From contig NZ_SCNG01000005.1 in assembly GCF_005503555.1 (NCBI RefSeq), positions 186,001 to 250,000 of the forward strand: a stretch of DNA of 64,000 bases, written 5' to 3'. Positions 26,594 to 33,843 of the stretch are shown one piece after another (position 1 is the first letter of the stretch; each line of letters begins with the position of its first letter). Both the position numbers and the translations under genes were made by a program. Below the pieces are notes generated by a model, which searched no databases, was not told where the DNA came from, and saw only the letters and a list, made by a program, of their open reading frames with translations. Source of the stretch: Rudaea sp. 3F27F6. Lineage in GTDB: Bacteria > Pseudomonadota > Gammaproteobacteria > Xanthomonadales > Rhodanobacteraceae.

Positions 26594-26908
26594 GCGATGC
26601 GACTCACCCCGACGACGAGGGCCAGACGGAAGCTGCCGGCTGGCACCCACGCGATTGCGACGAGCGATCACAATCTTGCTATCGGCTAGCAGCTTCAAGG
26701 ATAGCTCTCGCACCAGCCAGTCAGGTGCATTAGGGAGTGACAAGTCATAGCTAAAATGCCTCCAGACCCTATTACGCAACTGCCTGGGTAGCTTGCTGTC
26801 ACCACCACGCCATTCCTCACAGAGCCAGCGCGCAATGCCTTGCTTCTCGAGCGGCAACAGATCCAGATGCTTCTCAAGGAGTTCCAGGCTGCGCTGATTG
26901 CTATTCAT
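26588..26908 (-). CDS. Cassette gene, unknown soluble protein
   Basis: A 106-residue protein from the ATG at 26908; an upstream in-frame ATG at 26986 lies in the attC-like region and is unlikely to be used. It starts SNQRSLELLEKHLDLLPLEKQGIARWLCEEW and ends with an Arg-rich tail whose TAA stop lies inside the attC site. Several Trp and Leu residues suggest an all-helical fold. No known family; as a cassette it is mobile. Confidence 0.6.
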   Translation of the reverse strand: MNSNQRSLELLEKHLDLLPLEKQGIARWLCEEWRGGDSKLPRQLRNRVWRHFSYDLSLPNAPDWLVRELSLKLLADSKIVIARRNRVGASRQLPSGPRRRGESHRS

Positions 26909-26909
26909 G

Positions 26910-27000
26910 GCAGCTAACGCTTGAGCTAAGCGGCCGCTGCCGCGAGGAACGCCAGCATACCGCAATACAATTGAGCGCACCGGCAAAGCGCCTGCTAGAC
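26910..27000 (-). other. Diverged attC-like site (right half conserved)
   Basis: On the - strand it ends GCGGCCGCTTAGCTCAAGCGTTAGC just before the cassette gene, an attC right arm. It also holds a 16-base block, GTATTGCGGTATGCTG (26953-26968), shared with 27718-27733. A matching left arm is not recognisable. Confidence 0.5.
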
Positions 27001-27007
27001 CGTATGA

Positions 27008-27274
27008 CTACGTGGCCTCATTCTTAGAACTGCCACGAACGGCGCGAGATATCTCACCGGCCGCCAAGCCCACCAGAAACGCATTGATGGAACCTGGCCA
27101 CGGAGATACCGCATGCCAAGGTTGAAGATAACTAATGGCGAAAAACGATGCGATGAGGAGACTGGCGCCGAGCAGCCCGTGTACCCAACTGCTCAAATTG
27201 AGCCGGCCGAGAAAGTAGTAAATAGCGAGCGCGACAGTCAGAGCAGCACTGAACGTCAGCCATGGGGAATTCAT
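27008..27274 (-). CDS. Cassette membrane protein
   Basis: An 88-residue membrane protein from the ATG at 27274, with hydrophobic segments WLTFSAALTVALAIYYFLG, GLLGASLLIASFFAIS and INAFLVGLAAGEISRA. A truncated, clearly homologous copy is at 30384-30560. The final part (LVGLAAGEISRAVRGSSKN) is nearly the same in both copies. It is flanked by attC-like sequences. Function unknown. Confidence 0.65.
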   Translation of the reverse strand: MNSPWLTFSAALTVALAIYYFLGRLNLSSWVHGLLGASLLIASFFAISYLQPWHAVSPWPGSINAFLVGLAAGEISRAVRGSSKNEAT

Positions 27275-27329
27275 AGTGCACCTGTCCTGCTGTGCGGTCG
27301 AACGGGGAAGCCAAGACGTTCCTAAGCCG

Positions 27330-27386
27330 GGAGTGTCAGGATACCGCAACCCATCGCAGCGGTCCGCTTGAGCGAATAGTTAGGCA
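27330..27386 (-). other. attC-like site (left half conserved)
   Basis: On the - strand, GCCTAAC then TATTCGCTCAAGC forms the left arm of an attC and contains the stop of the upstream cassette gene. GGTTGCGGTATCCTG follows, resembling the block in the other sites, but no right arm is seen. Confidence 0.5.
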
Positions 27387-27673
27387 TCAGACTGCAGGCG
27401 GAGAACCATTTTGCGCACAAGCTCAGCCTCAGTTGAGGCCTCAGGCGGCAGAACCGTACTTGGAATTTCCCCTTCTGCTATGGCGTCTCGGTACGCCAAA
27501 TATTCATCTTCTTGGAGCCAAAGCACCGCGTCTCGCTTTGAAGCAAAGTGGTGGCGCTTTCCGTCAAGGTCGAGGACTTCAGCCCCCCCGTCAGTGAACA
27601 CTCGAAGACGCGCCCACATAACGGAATCGTTGCTACTGTCGAGCCACCAGGATTCTTCCTGCGGACTGCCCAT
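27380..27673 (-). CDS. Cassette gene, unknown soluble protein
   Basis: A 97-residue protein. The N-terminal half reads VMWARLRVFTDGGAEVLDLDGKRHHFASKRDAVLWLQEDEYLAY, a WxxxR-strand-DGG-helix pattern known from several cassette-encoded hypothetical proteins. A Glu-rich helix follows. The TAA stop lies in the GCCTAAC of the next attC-like site. No enzymatic motif. Confidence 0.65.
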   Translation of the reverse strand: MGSPQEESWWLDSSNDSVMWARLRVFTDGGAEVLDLDGKRHHFASKRDAVLWLQEDEYLAYRDAIAEGEIPSTVLPPEASTEAELVRKMVLRLQSDA

Positions 27674-27675
27674 AG

Positions 27676-27770
27676 ATGCCTAACGCCTGAGATAAGCGGC
27701 CGCCGCCGCGAAGGACTCAGCATACCGCAATACGTTTGAGTGCCCCGGCAAAGCTAAGCGTCCATGCCGT
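27676..27770 (-). other. attC-like site upstream of the cassette array
   Basis: On the - strand it ends CGGCCGCTTATCTCAGGCGTTAGGC, a right arm with GTTAGGC, just before the cassette ATG. It shares the 16-base block at 27718-27733 and a TTTGCCGG tract with 26910-27000. Confidence 0.5.
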
Positions 27771-27958
27771 CCGCTCGCGCGGCGCTGCTTCCGGTGCAGA
27801 GATAGGATGCACCGCGACTGCGTGAAGAAGTCGGGGTAGGGGCGAGCGCACAGTAGAGAGGGTCTATGGACATTCCCCGAAAAGCTGTGCCAAGATTCCT
27901 GGGAGGATGGCACGCCGTGGTGCCTAGAACGCGTGTTTCTAGGGGATAGGCAAGGGGA
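27771..27958 (+). other. Intergenic region, no gene recognised
   Basis: A GC-rich stretch between the last recognisable attC-like site and the first + strand gene. No promoter, hairpin or gene is convincing, apart from the purine-rich AAGGGGA just before 27959. Confidence 0.3.
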
Positions 27959-28357
27959 ATGAGATATTTTCGCGCGATGCGCGCTGATGCCGATCAATTT
28001 CCAAGAATTGGGCAATCCGGCGCGTTATTGGGCGTGCGCGTTGCTGAACCGGCTGATGTGGAAATTGTTGATGGGGTTGTAAAACCGCGATCAGGAGGAA
28101 TGTCAGTTGCCGCTGAGAATCCACGGCACTTGCCTGATCATCGACGACCAAAAACACTAGGTGGGACAGGTACATATCCGGTGTTTTCCATTCAGGAAGA
28201 ACACTTGGGTGAGGAACTTGAAGCCTACCTAGATGATCTTAATGGCACAGATCCATACCATTTTGTGATCGCGCCGCGGCAATCATGCCCATTTTTGGCA
28301 TACGAACGAGCGATTCACGCAACGCGGGAGCGATGGACTCATGTCCATATCGACTGA
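27959..28357 (+). CDS. Putative toxin-like protein (possible Tse2-type fold)
   Basis: A 132-residue protein with an AAGGGGA site before the ATG. It contains KPRSGGMSVAAE, then NPRHLPDHRRPKTLGGTGTYPVFSI and YHFVIAPRQSCPFLAYERAIHATRERW. The GGMSV, HRRP, LGGTG and H/P segments resemble the layout of Tse2-type ADP-ribosyltransferase-fold toxins, but I cannot confirm it without a search. The next gene begins 17 bases before its stop, so the two may form a toxin/partner pair. Composition and position in accessory DNA agree with a mobile cargo gene. Confidence 0.45.
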   Translation: MRYFRAMRADADQFPRIGQSGALLGVRVAEPADVEIVDGVVKPRSGGMSVAAENPRHLPDHRRPKTLGGTGTYPVFSIQEEHLGEELEAYLDDLNGTDPYHFVIAPRQSCPFLAYERAIHATRERWTHVHID

Positions 28358-28727
28358 ATATTTCCAGACCCTTGCGCAAGTGTTCCTAGCGCGCAGGGAC
28401 GCGAACGAAGATCGTGAGGACGACCTCATGGCGGTTCTTGATGTGCTCTGGTATCGAATGAATCGCTCGGAGAGAGAGGCTGTAAAAGTAGTTTCCGAAC
28501 GAATATCTAGCGGAAAAGTATCTGAGATAGCATTTGCGAACGAAATGTTAAGTACTCGGCTTTTCGGGGAAGTCGCAGATTTGCAGCAATTTGTGAGGGT
28601 GGCTACAGATACGGCCATGACTTTTCAAGCTATCGGGCGTACCTTCAGCATGCTTACGGCGGCTCGTCCTCCTCAGCCGTCAGCGCGAAATCGCGGTGAT
28701 GCGGTTCGATTTTGTTACGCCGATTAA
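28341..28727 (+). CDS. Unknown protein, possible partner of the preceding gene
   Basis: A 128-residue soluble, mostly helical protein whose start overlaps the end of the preceding gene. It begins TEYFQTLAQVFLARRDANEDREDDLMAVLDVLWYRMNRSERE. The phrase LDVLWYRMNRSERE occurs in many small proteins encoded next to toxins or in mobile elements. No DNA-binding motif is seen, so it could be an immunity-type protein. The evidence is context only. Confidence 0.4.
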   Translation: MSISTEYFQTLAQVFLARRDANEDREDDLMAVLDVLWYRMNRSEREAVKVVSERISSGKVSEIAFANEMLSTRLFGEVADLQQFVRVATDTAMTFQAIGRTFSMLTAARPPQPSARNRGDAVRFCYAD

Positions 28728-28728
28728 T

Positions 28729-29163
28729 TCTATGAGTATCCGTTGTAATACCGTTTTGCTGTGCGTTTCATCGATTCTGAGCGCCGAATCAGGGATGTGG
28801 ACGTTTGTAAACGTCGTTGAGAGTTTGCGCGTTCTGAAACTTAACGAGCGCATGCAGCTCGAGACCCATTCGTACTGGGAATTTGACGACGAGGACAAGG
28901 GGAAGACGACATTCCGCCTCGAAATTTGGTCGACAGACGAAAACCTTGTCGCGACAGGAACAGAACATACTGTTGATGTCGCTGAAAGCGGCACCGCGCG
29001 TATCAAGCAGACGGGGTTCGTGCTGCCGCCGACCGAAGGAAAATATGTCGTGCGCATGGCCTGGCGTAAGGGCGACGGGGAATGGAGCCGTTCCGAAGCA
29101 AGGTGGCGGATTACAGTGGAATTGGTCACTGATCCGGCGCATCAAACTCTCGCGACCATATAG
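28729..29163 (+). CDS. Hypothetical protein, DUF6941-like
   Basis: A 144-residue protein from the ATG at 28729; a GTG/ATG pair at 28696-28699 would add 11 residues. Strand-rich with VSSILSAESGMWTFVNVVESL, then FRLEIWSTDEN and a C-terminal GEWSRSEARWRITVEL. The pattern suggests a small beta-sandwich protein of the DUF6941 kind. Function unknown. Its start lies one base after the preceding stop. Confidence 0.4.
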   Translation, partial: SMSIRCNTVLLCVSSILSAESGMWTFVNVVESLRVLKLNERMQLETHSYWEFDDEDKGKTTFRLEIWSTDENLVATGTEHTVDVAESGTARIKQTGFVLPPTEGKYVVRMAWRKGDGEWSRSEARWRITVELVTDPAHQTLATI

Positions 29164-29247
29164 GGCACTCGGTTGCTCGAGCTGGCAAACCTGTATCCCT
29201 CAAAAATTGAGTGTGGGCAGGCCGAAAATGCCTAGGGTGGGCGAGCT

Positions 29248-29373
29248 CTACTTCCTCGATAATGCTATTTCTTCGAGCGGCACGATGTCCAGGCCGCTAT
29301 ACCATTTGTACGCGTATCTTCGTGCTCCGATGTAAGCCTTGAACGGACCATAGCGGTTTGGTCCGATCTCCAT
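29248..29373 (-). CDS. Short ORF or gene remnant
   Basis: 41 codons encode IGPNRYGPFKAYIGARRYAYKWYSGLDIV and a short tail. The composition (GPNRYGPF, ARRYAYKWY) resembles a fragment of a real protein, and the open frame extends upstream to 29404 without a good start. Probably a broken cassette or phage gene. Confidence 0.3.
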   Translation of the reverse strand: MEIGPNRYGPFKAYIGARRYAYKWYSGLDIVPLEEIALSRK

Positions 29374-29405
29374 GTGCCAGCTGCATGCGTCGCTACGTAG
29401 GGAAA

Positions 29406-29699
29406 TCAGGCCGCTGGCAAATCGTCGAGCGAGCTAAGTTCGCAGCCTTCGATGTCGCCAGGATCAATATCCAAGCCGCTGACCCATAGCCGGATGTACT
29501 CGATCGCGGCGTCTCGGTCAGCATGTATTGTCGTGGCATGCGGGTCTTGCCAATCCAGCCAAAGCCAACGAACGGCATAGCCTCCGGGGCATCCGTTCAT
29601 TTGCGTGATTTGCTTGCCATCGAGCCATGCACCCCAGGTGACGCTCATCCCGATGGGACCGTAAGTCAACTGCTCAATCGCTGTCTTGTCGCCGCGCAT
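29406..29699 (-). CDS. Hypothetical protein
   Basis: A 97-residue protein from the ATG at 29699; an earlier in-frame GTG/ATG region exists up to 29747. It includes the strand-rich VTWGAWLDGKQITQMNGCPGGYAVRWLWLDWQD and a helix (DRDAAIEYIRLWVSG). No family recognised. It is close to the tRNA/integrase remnant and likely part of the mobile region. Confidence 0.45.
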   Translation of the reverse strand: MRGDKTAIEQLTYGPIGMSVTWGAWLDGKQITQMNGCPGGYAVRWLWLDWQDPHATTIHADRDAAIEYIRLWVSGLDIDPGDIEGCELSSLDDLPAA

Positions 29700-29852
29700 G
29701 CCGGCAGTGTAGCGGGGTAGGTCGCAGGGGTTGCGACAGGGATTCACTTGCAGATTTTGGCACTGTGACCATTTGTGACCAAAACCGTGCGATTTAGTGC
29801 ATGGTAGAAAACGTAACTTATTGATTTATATATGCGTGGTGAGCGAGATATT

Positions 29853-29894
29853 CCCTTAGGAGGGGGACGCTCTATCCAGCTGAGCTACGGGGCC
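29853..29894 (-). tRNA. 5' half of tRNA-Arg(CCU), truncated
   Basis: On the - strand, an acceptor arm GGCCCCG, TA, D-arm GCTCAGCTGGATAGAGC and an anticodon loop CTCCTAA match tRNA-Arg with CCU anticodon. After GGG the sequence changes completely, so the anticodon 3' arm, T arm and acceptor 3' arm are missing. This is a typical scar of integration or deletion inside a tRNA gene. It cannot make a functional tRNA. Confidence 0.7.
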
Positions 29895-29959
29895 TTGTTT
29901 TACAAAACAACGAGTTAAAATATTTTCAAGTATACTGCTGTGCTGGTTTTGCGCTAGTT

Positions 29960-30310
29960 CTACAGCCGTATCTTATCTGCCACTTCTGTCTTGTCCTGCG
30001 TTGCAAAGTGCGCATACTGCTCGGTAATCGCAAAGTTCGAATGGCCGGCTAGGGCCTGGGCAGTTCGCAGCGACACCCGATGCATCAGGAGATGCGAGCA
30101 AAACGTATGACGGAGGATGTGTAGATTCCCGCGGATACCTACCTTCTTCGCCGCACCCGCAAACGCGCGAGTCGGAGCATCCTTGCTACATGGCGATATT
30201 CTATCGTCTCCGAGGCGGCGCAGGGCAGACTTAGCCGCAGCGTTCGGCGCAACCTCGCGCCACTTGCCTGACTTGGTTGGCCTGTTCCGGTACCCTCGAT
30301 CCGGATTGTG
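29960..30310 (-). pseudogene. C-terminal fragment of a tyrosine recombinase
   Basis: 117 codons without a stop give the catalytic domain of a phage-type integrase: LHILRHTFCSHLLMHRV (the HxxR box), LRTAQALAGHSNFAIT (the box-III His) and EQYAHFATQDK (the nucleophilic Tyr). The frame is preceded by a TAA and lacks the N-terminal arm-binding domain and the first catalytic Arg. It ends 66 bases from the half tRNA, as an integrase next to its attachment site would. Confidence 0.75.
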
Positions 30311-30383
30311 TTATCAACGATAGGGCAAAGCGCACCGGCGAAGCTGAGCGTCCTCGCCGCCCGCTTGGTGTTTTGGGAAACGG

Positions 30384-30560
30384 CTAGACTGGCTCGTTCC
30401 TAGAGCCGCCACGAAAGGCCCGAGATATTTCACCGGCCGCTAGGCCAACTAGAAAGGCGTTCATGGCGCCAAGCCACGGTGACGTCGAACGCCACGGCTG
30501 AAGTATTTCAACAGCAACAACTGACGCGATGAAAAGACCGGCGCCGAGCAGTCCGTATAA
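30384..30560 (-). pseudogene. Truncated second copy of a cassette membrane protein
   Basis: The 58-codon frame encodes GLLGAGLFIASVVAVEILQPW and NAFLVGLAAGEISRAFRGGSRN. These align with GLLGASLLIASFFAISYLQPW and NAFLVGLAAGEISRAVRGSSKN of the gene at 27008-27274. The first ~30 residues are missing, and the copies are divergent, so this is an old duplication or an independent cassette that was cut. Nearby sequence (30324-30372) resembles the attC-like regions. Confidence 0.65.
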
Positions 30561-30760
30561 TCGCGCATCTTCGTCGTGTGTTGCTTACTTGCTCAAGAGT
30601 TGCTCGCGCAGATTCTCCTATGTGCAACGACGAATCTTGCGCCCGAAGATGAGACGAATCGTAGCTGCAAGTCGACAAATCGCAATTCGTTCCGCGATTT
30701 CTTTCGAATTTCCGATCGTACGCGTAGCATGCCCACGCATTCTCGGATTTGGAATTGTTC

Positions 30761-31924
30761 ATGTGTGCAGACAGGGTGCATCCGCCCGAAATTTTTATGC
30801 GTGCGCTCGCTTATGTGGCGTTGTGGATGATCGCATGCGGCGTGTTCGCGCTCTTATGGTACATTTTTGATGTCTATTTGCACCGTCACGTCTGGGCTCC
30901 CACAGACTATATTCGCTGGGCCGCGGTCGAGTGGTCGACGCTGTTTGCCTTGGGGCCTCTTGCGTACTGGCTGTCTGCGCTTAAGCCGATCGAATCGCCT
31001 CATCGCTTGCGCAATTTTTGCTTCCATCTTGTCATGAGCGTCGGGTTTACGGTGCTTGCGGTGATGGCGGCAACGTTTCTCTCTCTCTTCGTTGAGCCCG
31101 GAGAGCCTGAAATTCGCCCGCAACTCGATGAGTTTGTCTCAAAACATGGCGAGGCGGGGTTTCTGGCCTACTGGGTGCTAGTGCTGACACGGCAAGCGGT
31201 TTGGCTGCATCGTGAAAAGGTGCGCCGAGAGCTACAAGCGAGCCACCTTCAAACCCAGCTTGCTCAATCGCACTTGCAATTGCTTAAGATGCAATTGCAT
31301 CCCCATTTTCTGTTCAACGCATTGCACACTGCCGCAACGCTGAGCCGGGAAGATGCAACTGCTACTGAGGATATGCTGCTTCGTCTTGCGGAACTGTTAC
31401 GTACCTACCTCGACGATGATCGCCAGGAAATTACGCTGCAAGAAGAACTGGATCTGATCGAGCTCTATCTCGGCATTCAGTGCGTGCGTTTCAAGGATCG
31501 CCTGACCGCGCGCGTCGACGTTGCTCCGGAGTTGATGCAGTACGCTGTTCCGAGCCTGATTCTGCAGCCGATCGTTGAGAACGCCATTGGCCATGGCATC
31601 GGAAAACACATTGGCGACGACTGCGTAGAAATCTCTTGCAGTAGTGTCACTGGGTATCTTTGCATCGATGTGCGGAACCGAAACAGCACGGTAGCTGGCA
31701 CATCGAAGGATCCGTTCCGGCGCGGCATCGGCTTGTCCAATTCGCGTTTGCGTCTGGCCGAGCTCTACGGCAGCGAGGGGCGGATTCTGCTTGAGGCACT
31801 CTCACCGCGCGGTGCAGTTTGCAGCATTCGCGTGCCACTTAAGCATCTTGCTGCCATTCCGGCTGCCGAACGACGAAGAGTTGGATGGGGCGGGAACCGA
31901 GCTGTGGATCTGGCGCTGCCATAA
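30761..31924 (+). CDS. LytS/YehU-type sensor histidine kinase
   Basis: A 387-residue membrane kinase. Four hydrophobic segments occupy the first ~165 residues (AYVALWMIACGVFALLWYIF; STLFALGPLAYWLSAL; FHLVMSVGFTVLAVMAATFL; FLAYWVLVLTRQAVWL). The His_kinase core is LLKMQLHPHFLFNALHTAATL with the phospho-acceptor His, followed by LQPIVENAIGHG (N box) and GIGLSNSRLRLAELYG (G box). The partner LytTR regulator is usually adjacent but is not in this window. A start at 30797 is also possible. The kinase may belong to the stable chromosome, since the mobile features end before it. Confidence 0.85.
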   Translation: MCADRVHPPEIFMRALAYVALWMIACGVFALLWYIFDVYLHRHVWAPTDYIRWAAVEWSTLFALGPLAYWLSALKPIESPHRLRNFCFHLVMSVGFTVLAVMAATFLSLFVEPGEPEIRPQLDEFVSKHGEAGFLAYWVLVLTRQAVWLHREKVRRELQASHLQTQLAQSHLQLLKMQLHPHFLFNALHTAATLSREDATATEDMLLRLAELLRTYLDDDRQEITLQEELDLIELYLGIQCVRFKDRLTARVDVAPELMQYAVPSLILQPIVENAIGHGIGKHIGDDCVEISCSSVTGYLCIDVRNRNSTVAGTSKDPFRRGIGLSNSRLRLAELYGSEGRILLEALSPRGAVCSIRVPLKHLAAIPAAERRRVGWGGNRAVDLALP

Positions 31925-32039
31925 AATGGCAACGGAACTTCCTCTCTGAACCATGAGTCGTATCGTTGCCGACGCGGGGGGCGATATCAAAGCTCACCGG
32001 CCTCGGCCGTTTGAAACAATATCGATATCGGAGAGAGCT

Positions 32040-32702
32040 ATGCGTTTGACAGCGTTATTTGCGGTTTTAACCAGTCTCGCCTTCGCCCACCCCATCTTTG
32101 CACAGGAGATCAGCGCCGGCGTTGGCGCAACCGCCGATGAGAGTACCGAGAATTCGGCGTCGAGCACGCCCCTCGCAGTGACCGTATTTTCGGATCGCGT
32201 CGCTTTCGATGCCGTGTATCCGCAAGCATCTCGCGCTAATTTTGACAATTTAATTGGAAGTTCGGCGCCATTCGGCGCCGGTCCCGTCCGGGTCTTTGGG
32301 AATGTTGCACCGGCGACAGGCCCGAAAGTGGTCGATCAGCTGGTTGGACTTCCGGCCAGCTTTTGGTTTGGAGCGCAAACTCAGTCGAGCAGTTTTGTTA
32401 TCTCCAACTTTGTTGCGCAGATCAAGATTCGCGGGGGCGCCAATGCCATTGGCATGGACATTCAATGCTTCGGTTGCGACAGCGCTGGCGGTACGCCCGC
32501 ACCCGTGAACATGACGGTATTCAATCCCGCGGGGCAATTGATCTATTCGACGTTGATATTCCCGCAAGGGCTGACAGGTATGCCGTCCGGTGTCCCGGAA
32601 TTCCTCGGCATAAGCGCGAACCGGCCGATAGGTTCGGTCGTCGTCGAGCGTTACAGCAATTGGCTGTTTGCCAATCTGCGATACGAACAAGCGAATCGTT
32701 GA
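32040..32702 (+). CDS. Exported protein of unknown function
   Basis: A 220-residue protein with a signal peptide (MRLTALFAVLTSLAFAHPIFA). The mature part is beta-rich: residues ~50-80 (SDRVAFDAVYPQASRANFDNLIGSSAPF) and ~115-150 (FVISNFVAQIKIRGGANAIGMDIQCFGC) are typical of secreted PEP-CTERM-associated beta sandwiches, but no sorting signal is seen at the C-terminus. It may be secreted or periplasmic. An upstream ATG at 31953 would place residues before the signal peptide and is rejected. Confidence 0.6.
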   Translation: MRLTALFAVLTSLAFAHPIFAQEISAGVGATADESTENSASSTPLAVTVFSDRVAFDAVYPQASRANFDNLIGSSAPFGAGPVRVFGNVAPATGPKVVDQLVGLPASFWFGAQTQSSSFVISNFVAQIKIRGGANAIGMDIQCFGCDSAGGTPAPVNMTVFNPAGQLIYSTLIFPQGLTGMPSGVPEFLGISANRPIGSVVVERYSNWLFANLRYEQANR

Positions 32703-32830
32703 TTTAGGTTCGCCAAAATCTACCGCGAATCTTCTTGAAGTTGCTTTACGTGCGGAGAGCCCCGGCGGGCCACACTCTTGGATCGACGTCGATTGAGTAT
32801 GGTCACCGGGGCGGCATCACGCGACTACTT

Positions 32831-33469
32831 TCAATAGATGATGGATTGCGACGGCGTGATGGTGAACGTGCCGCTTATGGAGCAATCGTAGGTCGGTCCA
32901 TGTCCGTTGGTGGCGGTGCCGTAGCCGCCGCTGATCTGAGCCTGGTTCGAGGGCGGCGAGCTGCTGATGTTCTGCGTGTTGTTCCAGATGAGATTCGCGT
33001 TGAAGGTGCAGGTGGACGCGGCCGGAGCGGGGCCGAACCCGAGCTTCTGCCAGAAAACGAAACCGAAAACGAAGTTCAGGCTCAGAGTGTTCGCGCTTCC
33101 GTCCCATTCCAATGGCATGGGGCCGATCGGAAATTGATTGGCATCTACCCTGATCCCTTCCGTTGCCGATCCGTTCGCGTACTGGCAGTTGGAGTTGAGC
33201 GCAGCCGACGTGATCGTCAGTTCGCCGGTGCTCGGAGCAAAGGAGCCTTGCATCGACAGGGTGCAGTTGACTCCCGTTGTCGCATAGGGAGGTGCCGTCG
33301 TGCTCAGCGTGACTGGCGCGGCGAACGACACCGTTCCACCCGGTGAGACATTCCAAGCGAGTGCCGTCGAGCTGAGACTCAAGCTGGCGCATAGCGCGCC
33401 CGCGTACACGGCGAATGAGGCCGCTGCGATCGCGAGCGGGTTTTTCTTGGTCGTCTTCGAAACGTACAT
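32831..33469 (-). CDS. Exported protein of unknown function
   Basis: A 212-residue protein with AGGAG eight bases before the ATG at 33469. The signal segment (PLAIAAASFAVYAGALCASLSLSSTALA) is followed by WNVSPGGTVSFAAPVTL and a Cys/Asn/Ser-rich beta region. Four cysteines in the mature part (NCTLS, SNCQY, STCTF, YDCSI) could form two disulphides. The C-terminal TFTITPSQSIIY resembles protein ends inserted in beta sandwiches. It lies downstream of yebC, separated by a terminator. Confidence 0.65.
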   Translation of the reverse strand: MYVSKTTKKNPLAIAAASFAVYAGALCASLSLSSTALAWNVSPGGTVSFAAPVTLSTTAPPYATTGVNCTLSMQGSFAPSTGELTITSAALNSNCQYANGSATEGIRVDANQFPIGPMPLEWDGSANTLSLNFVFGFVFWQKLGFGPAPAASTCTFNANLIWNNTQNISSSPPSNQAQISGGYGTATNGHGPTYDCSISGTFTITPSQSIIY

Positions 33470-33688
33470 GAATTTCTCCTGGTAACGTTGCGATACATCA
33501 ATTTCGCGAGCCCCCCTTGGCGCGCGAAGACCTGCCGCAAGCCGTTTTTTTGACGGCACTGCGGCGGAGCGAATGTATCGGCGGATGACGACAGGGACGT
33601 ATCGGAAAAGTCGCAAGATTGTGTCAGCGAGAAAGGTCGCGGGCGCGCAGCAGATTTCCACGTATCGGGACTGCCGTCTGAAAAACGA

Positions 33689-33720
33689 AAGGGCCGCAAG
33701 CGGAAGCCGCTGCGGCCCTT
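33689..33720 (-). terminator. Terminator downstream of yebC
   Basis: AAGGGCCGC / GCGGCCCTT with an inner AGCGG AAG CCGCT stem. On the - strand it is followed by TTTCGTTTTTC, a good U-tract for the yebC transcript. Confidence 0.75.
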
Positions 33721-33843
33721 GTTTCATCAGACTGACTTGGACGCTGGCGAATTGCGTCTGCTCAACTGACCTGCTTGCCGTCGATCGATGCTGCAAGATG
33801 TTCGTGCCGTCGACCGATTCGATCCCGCGTTTGCGCCCGGCGA

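Noticed and set aside
27680..28015. A - strand frame overlapping the attC-like site and the putative toxin start
   Set aside because: The sequence over the attC is low-complexity and the + strand gene has a better start.
30117..30323. A short + strand frame over the integrase remnant
   Set aside because: The opposite strand encodes the clear recombinase motifs.
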